DNA from: Flavobacterium sp.
GTDB taxonomy: Bacteria > Bacteroidota > Bacteroidia > Flavobacteriales > Flavobacteriaceae
Assembly: GCA_012837155.1 (NCBI GenBank)
Contig: CP051546.1
Coordinates: forward strand, 1,901,075-1,965,074
Reading direction: 5' to 3'
DNA: 64,000 nt
Below are positions 61,049 to 64,000 of the stretch, one piece after another (the first letter of the stretch is position 1; each line of letters starts with the position of its first letter). The notes under the pieces are model-generated. The model did no database searches. It saw only the letters and a program-made list of their open reading frames with translations, and was not told where the DNA came from. The translations under genes were made by a program, and so were the position numbers.

Positions 61049-63496
61049 ATGCCAAATCATAAAATACTTACACTTGACAATTTGTCACTTCAAGAATTCG
61101 ACTCAGAGACCGATTTAATTCCCTTATTGACTCCTGAAGACGAAGAGGAAATGAACAATGAAAAATTGCCAAATTGCCTTCCTATTTTGCCCTTAAGAAA
61201 TATGGTTTTGTTTCCAGGAGTAGTAATTCCGATTACGGCTGGACGCGATAAATCTATAAAATTGATTAATGACGCTTATGCAGCAGGAAAAATTATTGGT
61301 GTAGTTGCTCAGAAAAATGAAGAAATTGAGGATCCTACAAAAATGACATTCATAAAATAGGCACCGTAGCTCGAATATTAAGGGTTTTAAAAATGCCTGA
61401 CGGGAATGTGACTGTTATTCTTCAAGGGAAAAAGCGCTTTCGAATCGATTCGGTAGTCTCAGAAATGCCATATATTACTGCAAATATTAGAGAAGTTGCT
61501 GAAAAAAAGCCTGGAAAGTTGGACACCGAATTTTTAGCAATTACAGATTCAATCAAGGAATTGGCAATTCAAATTATAAAGGAAAGCCCTAACATTCCGA
61601 CTGAGGCGACGTTTGCCATCAAAAATATTGAAAGCCAATCGTTTTTAATCAATTTTGTGACTTCTAATATGAACTTATTGGTAGAGGAAAAGCAAACTTT
61701 ATTATCGATTAATGCTTTAAAAGAACGAGCGCTAGAAACGCTTCGTTATATGAATTTAGAACTGCAAAAACTCGAATTAAAAAATGATATTCAATCGAGA
61801 GTTCGTTTTGATTTAGATCAACAACAGCGAGAATATTTCCTTCATCAGCAAATGAAAACCATTCAGGAAGAATTGGGTGGTGTTTCGCAGGAAGAGGAAA
61901 TGGACGAAATGAGTTTGAAAGCCAAGACCAAGAAATGGGATGCAAAACCCAAGCACATTTTGAGAAAGAATTGGCTAAAATGCGCCGAATGAATCCACAA
62001 GCACCTGATTTTGGCATTCAAAGAAATTATTTAGACTTGTTTTTAGAACTGCCTTGGAACGACTATTCTAAAGATAATTTCGATTTAAAGCGTGCTCAAA
62101 AAATCTTGGATAGAGATCATTTTGGTTTAGAAGATGTGAAGAAACGAATGATTGAACATTTGGCAGTTTTGAAATTGAGGAACGATATGAAATCCCCAAT
62201 TATTTGTTTGACAGGCCCTCCGGGAGTTGGTAAAACATCTATTGGAAGATCAGTTGCCGAAGCTTTAGGAAGAGAATATGTGCGTATATCGCTTGGCGGT
62301 TTGCGGGATGAAGCCGAAATTAGAGGCCATCGAAAAACATATATCGGTGCCATGCCGGGGCGAATCATTCAGAGTTTGAAAAAGGCAGGAACCTCAAATC
62401 CAGTTTTTGTTTTAGACGAAATTGATAAATTATCAAACAGTCATCAAGGCGATCCTTCATCGGCATTATTAGAGGTTTTGGATCCAGAGCAAAATAATTC
62501 TTTTTATGATAATTTTCTAGAAATGGGATATGATTTATCAAAAGTGATGTTCATTGCGACCTCAAATAATATGTCCGAAATTCAACCCGCATTGAGAGAC
62601 CGAATGGAAATTATTAAAATGTCGGGGTATACCATTGAAGAAAAGGTAGAAATTGCTCGTCAGCATTTGTTTCCACGTCAATTGAAAGAGCACGGTTTGA
62701 CCAGCAAGGATTTGGCCATTGGAAAAAAGCAATTAGAAAAAATTGTCGAAGGATATACACGTGAGTCTGGTGTTCGAGGCTTGGAAGCAAAAATAGCCCA
62801 AGTGATTCGAAGTGCTGCCAAATCAATTGCGATGGAGGAGGGGTACAACAAGAAAGTCAGCGACGAAGACATCGTAAAAATTCTTGGTGTTGCAAGATTA
62901 GAAAGGGATAAATATGAAAGTAATGATGTTGCCGGAGTAGTTACAGGATTGGCCTGGACAAGTGTGGGTGGAGATATTCTTTTATAGAATCCTTGATTTC
63001 TCCGGGTAAGGGAACAATGACCATTACTGGGAATTTGGGGACTGTTATGAAGGAATCGGCAACGATAGCTTTAGAATATATAAAAGCTAATGTGGAACTT
63101 ATGGGTTTAAAACCTGAAATAATATCAAAATATAATATTCATTTGCACGTTCCCGAGGGTGCAACCCCAAAAGATGGGCCAAGTGCAGGAATTGCGATGT
63201 TGACTTCCTTAGTTTCTGTATTGACTCAAAAAAGAATCAAAAAGGGTCTAGCCATGACGGGAGAAATTACTTTGAGAGGAAAAGTATTGCCTGTGGGAGG
63301 AATAAAAGAAAAGATTTTGGCAGCCAAAAGAGCTAATATCAAGGAGATTATCTTGTGTCAGGAAAACAAAAATGATATAGACGAAATAAAGCCTGAATAT
63401 ATCGAAGGACTAACTTTTCATTATGTCAAGGAAATGAGCGATGTTTTGAAAATTGCCATCACAGATCAGAAAGTGAAAAACGCGAAAATACTTTAA
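61049..63496 (+). CDS. lon: Lon protease (endopeptidase La), three frameshifts
   Basis: Merged to 816 codons. Lon degrades misfolded and regulatory proteins using ATP. The N domain starts with [19 protein letters not shown]; the AAA+ domain has [20 protein letters not shown] (Walker A) and [20 protein letters not shown] (Walker B); the protease domain has [14 protein letters not shown] (catalytic Ser) and [20 protein letters not shown] (catalytic Lys about 43 residues later). Frame breaks lie near 61350, 61965 and 62985 and cancel out. A terminator follows, then porQ, a neighbourhood common in flavobacteria. Confidence 0.95.
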
Positions 63497-63517
63497 GCAT
63501 AATTTGAATCATAAAAT

Positions 63518-63553
63518 AAATTCCATCGCAAAATTTTTGAGATGGAATTTTTT
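63518..63553 (+). terminator. Rho-independent terminator of lon
   Basis: AAATTCCATC (63518-63527) pairs with GATGGAATTT (63541-63550), followed by TTTT. Confidence 0.8.
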
Positions 63554-63683
63554 ATTAAATCCCTTGGGTTTAATTTCTTGAACTTCTAGTTCTGGGGAGT
63601 TCATTTATAGAATTACTCTAAAACTTCGAGCGCAAAAAGGAATTTATGCCATTATAATTTTATCTTCGCACTTGCGTTTTAGT

Positions 63684-64000
63684 ATGCAGAATAGCTTTTT
63701 AAGTATGCGAAAGAATCCTTTAGTTGGTTTGTTATTTTGCTTTGTACCATATCTTATGGTCAAATAGGAGGGAAGTATGCCTACCAATTTCTTAACTTGG
63801 TAACATCGCCAAGACAAGCCGCTTTGGGAGGAAAGACAATTACAATTTATGATGAGGATGTAAATCAAGCTAATTTTAATCCGGCAACAATAAATGCGGA
63901 TATGGATAATCATTTAGCACTAAATTATGGCAATTATTATGGAGCAGTTGCTTATGGAACCGCTTCCTATGCTTATACTTATGACCGTCATTTACAACGT
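63684..64000 (+). CDS. porQ: PorQ-like type IX secretion protein, N-terminal part, frameshifted
   Basis: The gene runs off the right edge. It begins MQNSFLSMRKNP (ATG 63684, or 63704) and loses one T near 63720; the corrected reading has a signal peptide FSWFVILLCTISYGQ. The mature start GGKYAYQFLNLVTSPRQAAL followed by GGKTITIYDEDVNQANFNPA is characteristic of PorQ, an outer-membrane beta-barrel that works with PorU/PorV/PorZ in the attachment stage of T9SS. Flavobacteria often have porQ beside lon. Only about 105 codons are in view. Confidence 0.8.

Overview
The window looks like a low-GC Bacteroidetes chromosome, most likely Flavobacteriaceae and close to Flavobacterium. Supporting signs are the gene families present (PorQ-type T9SS protein, flavobacterial RibBA, RimB-RimK fusion, TamB/LolA/LptFG envelope genes), a Bacteroidetes-type promoter (TTTG, 18 bp, TAATTTCG) before the thiolase gene, and AT-rich intergenic DNA. 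This assignment comes from sequence recognition only; no database search was run.

Layout. 0-23.7 kb is ordinary chromosome: end of an M1 peptidase, a thioesterase, a DUF421 protein, the RimB-RimK fusion, clpC, gyrA with a TPR protein, tamB, tsaD, rsmE, DUF4159, AI-2E transporter, a SAM methyltransferase, a VanX-type dipeptidase, a three-tRNA operon (Ser-GCT, Pro-TGG, Arg-TCT), a thiolase and an NlpC/P60 peptidase. 23.7-27.2 kb is a decayed island beside tRNA-Ser(TGA): two different IS1595-type elements, remnants of a type I methylase (HsdM), an IS110 transposase and a thermonuclease. 27.4-34.0 kb is a tight minus-strand run tpx-dgkA-ftsK-lolA-lptFG-ribBA. 34.1-36.8 kb is an ISAs1 element nested in an IS5/IS1182-like element. 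37.0-39.8 kb is katG, flanked on both sides by inverted copies of one palindromic repeat. 39.9-52.9 kb is a peptidoglycan-recycling cluster (anmK, GH10-like hydrolase, AmpG-like permease, NagZ-like GH3) split by a type III restriction-modification locus. That locus has its own invaders: IS982 inside res, and a REP-associated transposase with a three-unit palindrome array. 53-64 kb carries an FAD/Fe-S oxidase, a second copy of one IS1595 element, an APC amino-acid permease, an Atg22-like MFS protein, lon and the start of porQ.

A dominant technical feature is the large number of single-base frameshifts, including in genes expected to be essential (gyrA, lptFG). The two copies of one IS element differ almost only in homopolymer lengths. 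Most frameshifts are therefore better read as consensus errors than as pseudogenes, and I give merged gene coordinates. Damage I regard as real: IS982 in res, the ISAs1 insertion at the end of the IS5 transposase gene, the REP truncation of the Bro-N gene, and the HsdM/IS110/nuclease remnants.

The least explained structures are the RAYT plus REP/BIME array with co-varying palindrome stems (43.4-44.6 kb), the inverted palindromic elements around katG, and a roughly 120-bp intergenic repeat present in three full copies and one partial copy, all in the same orientation.
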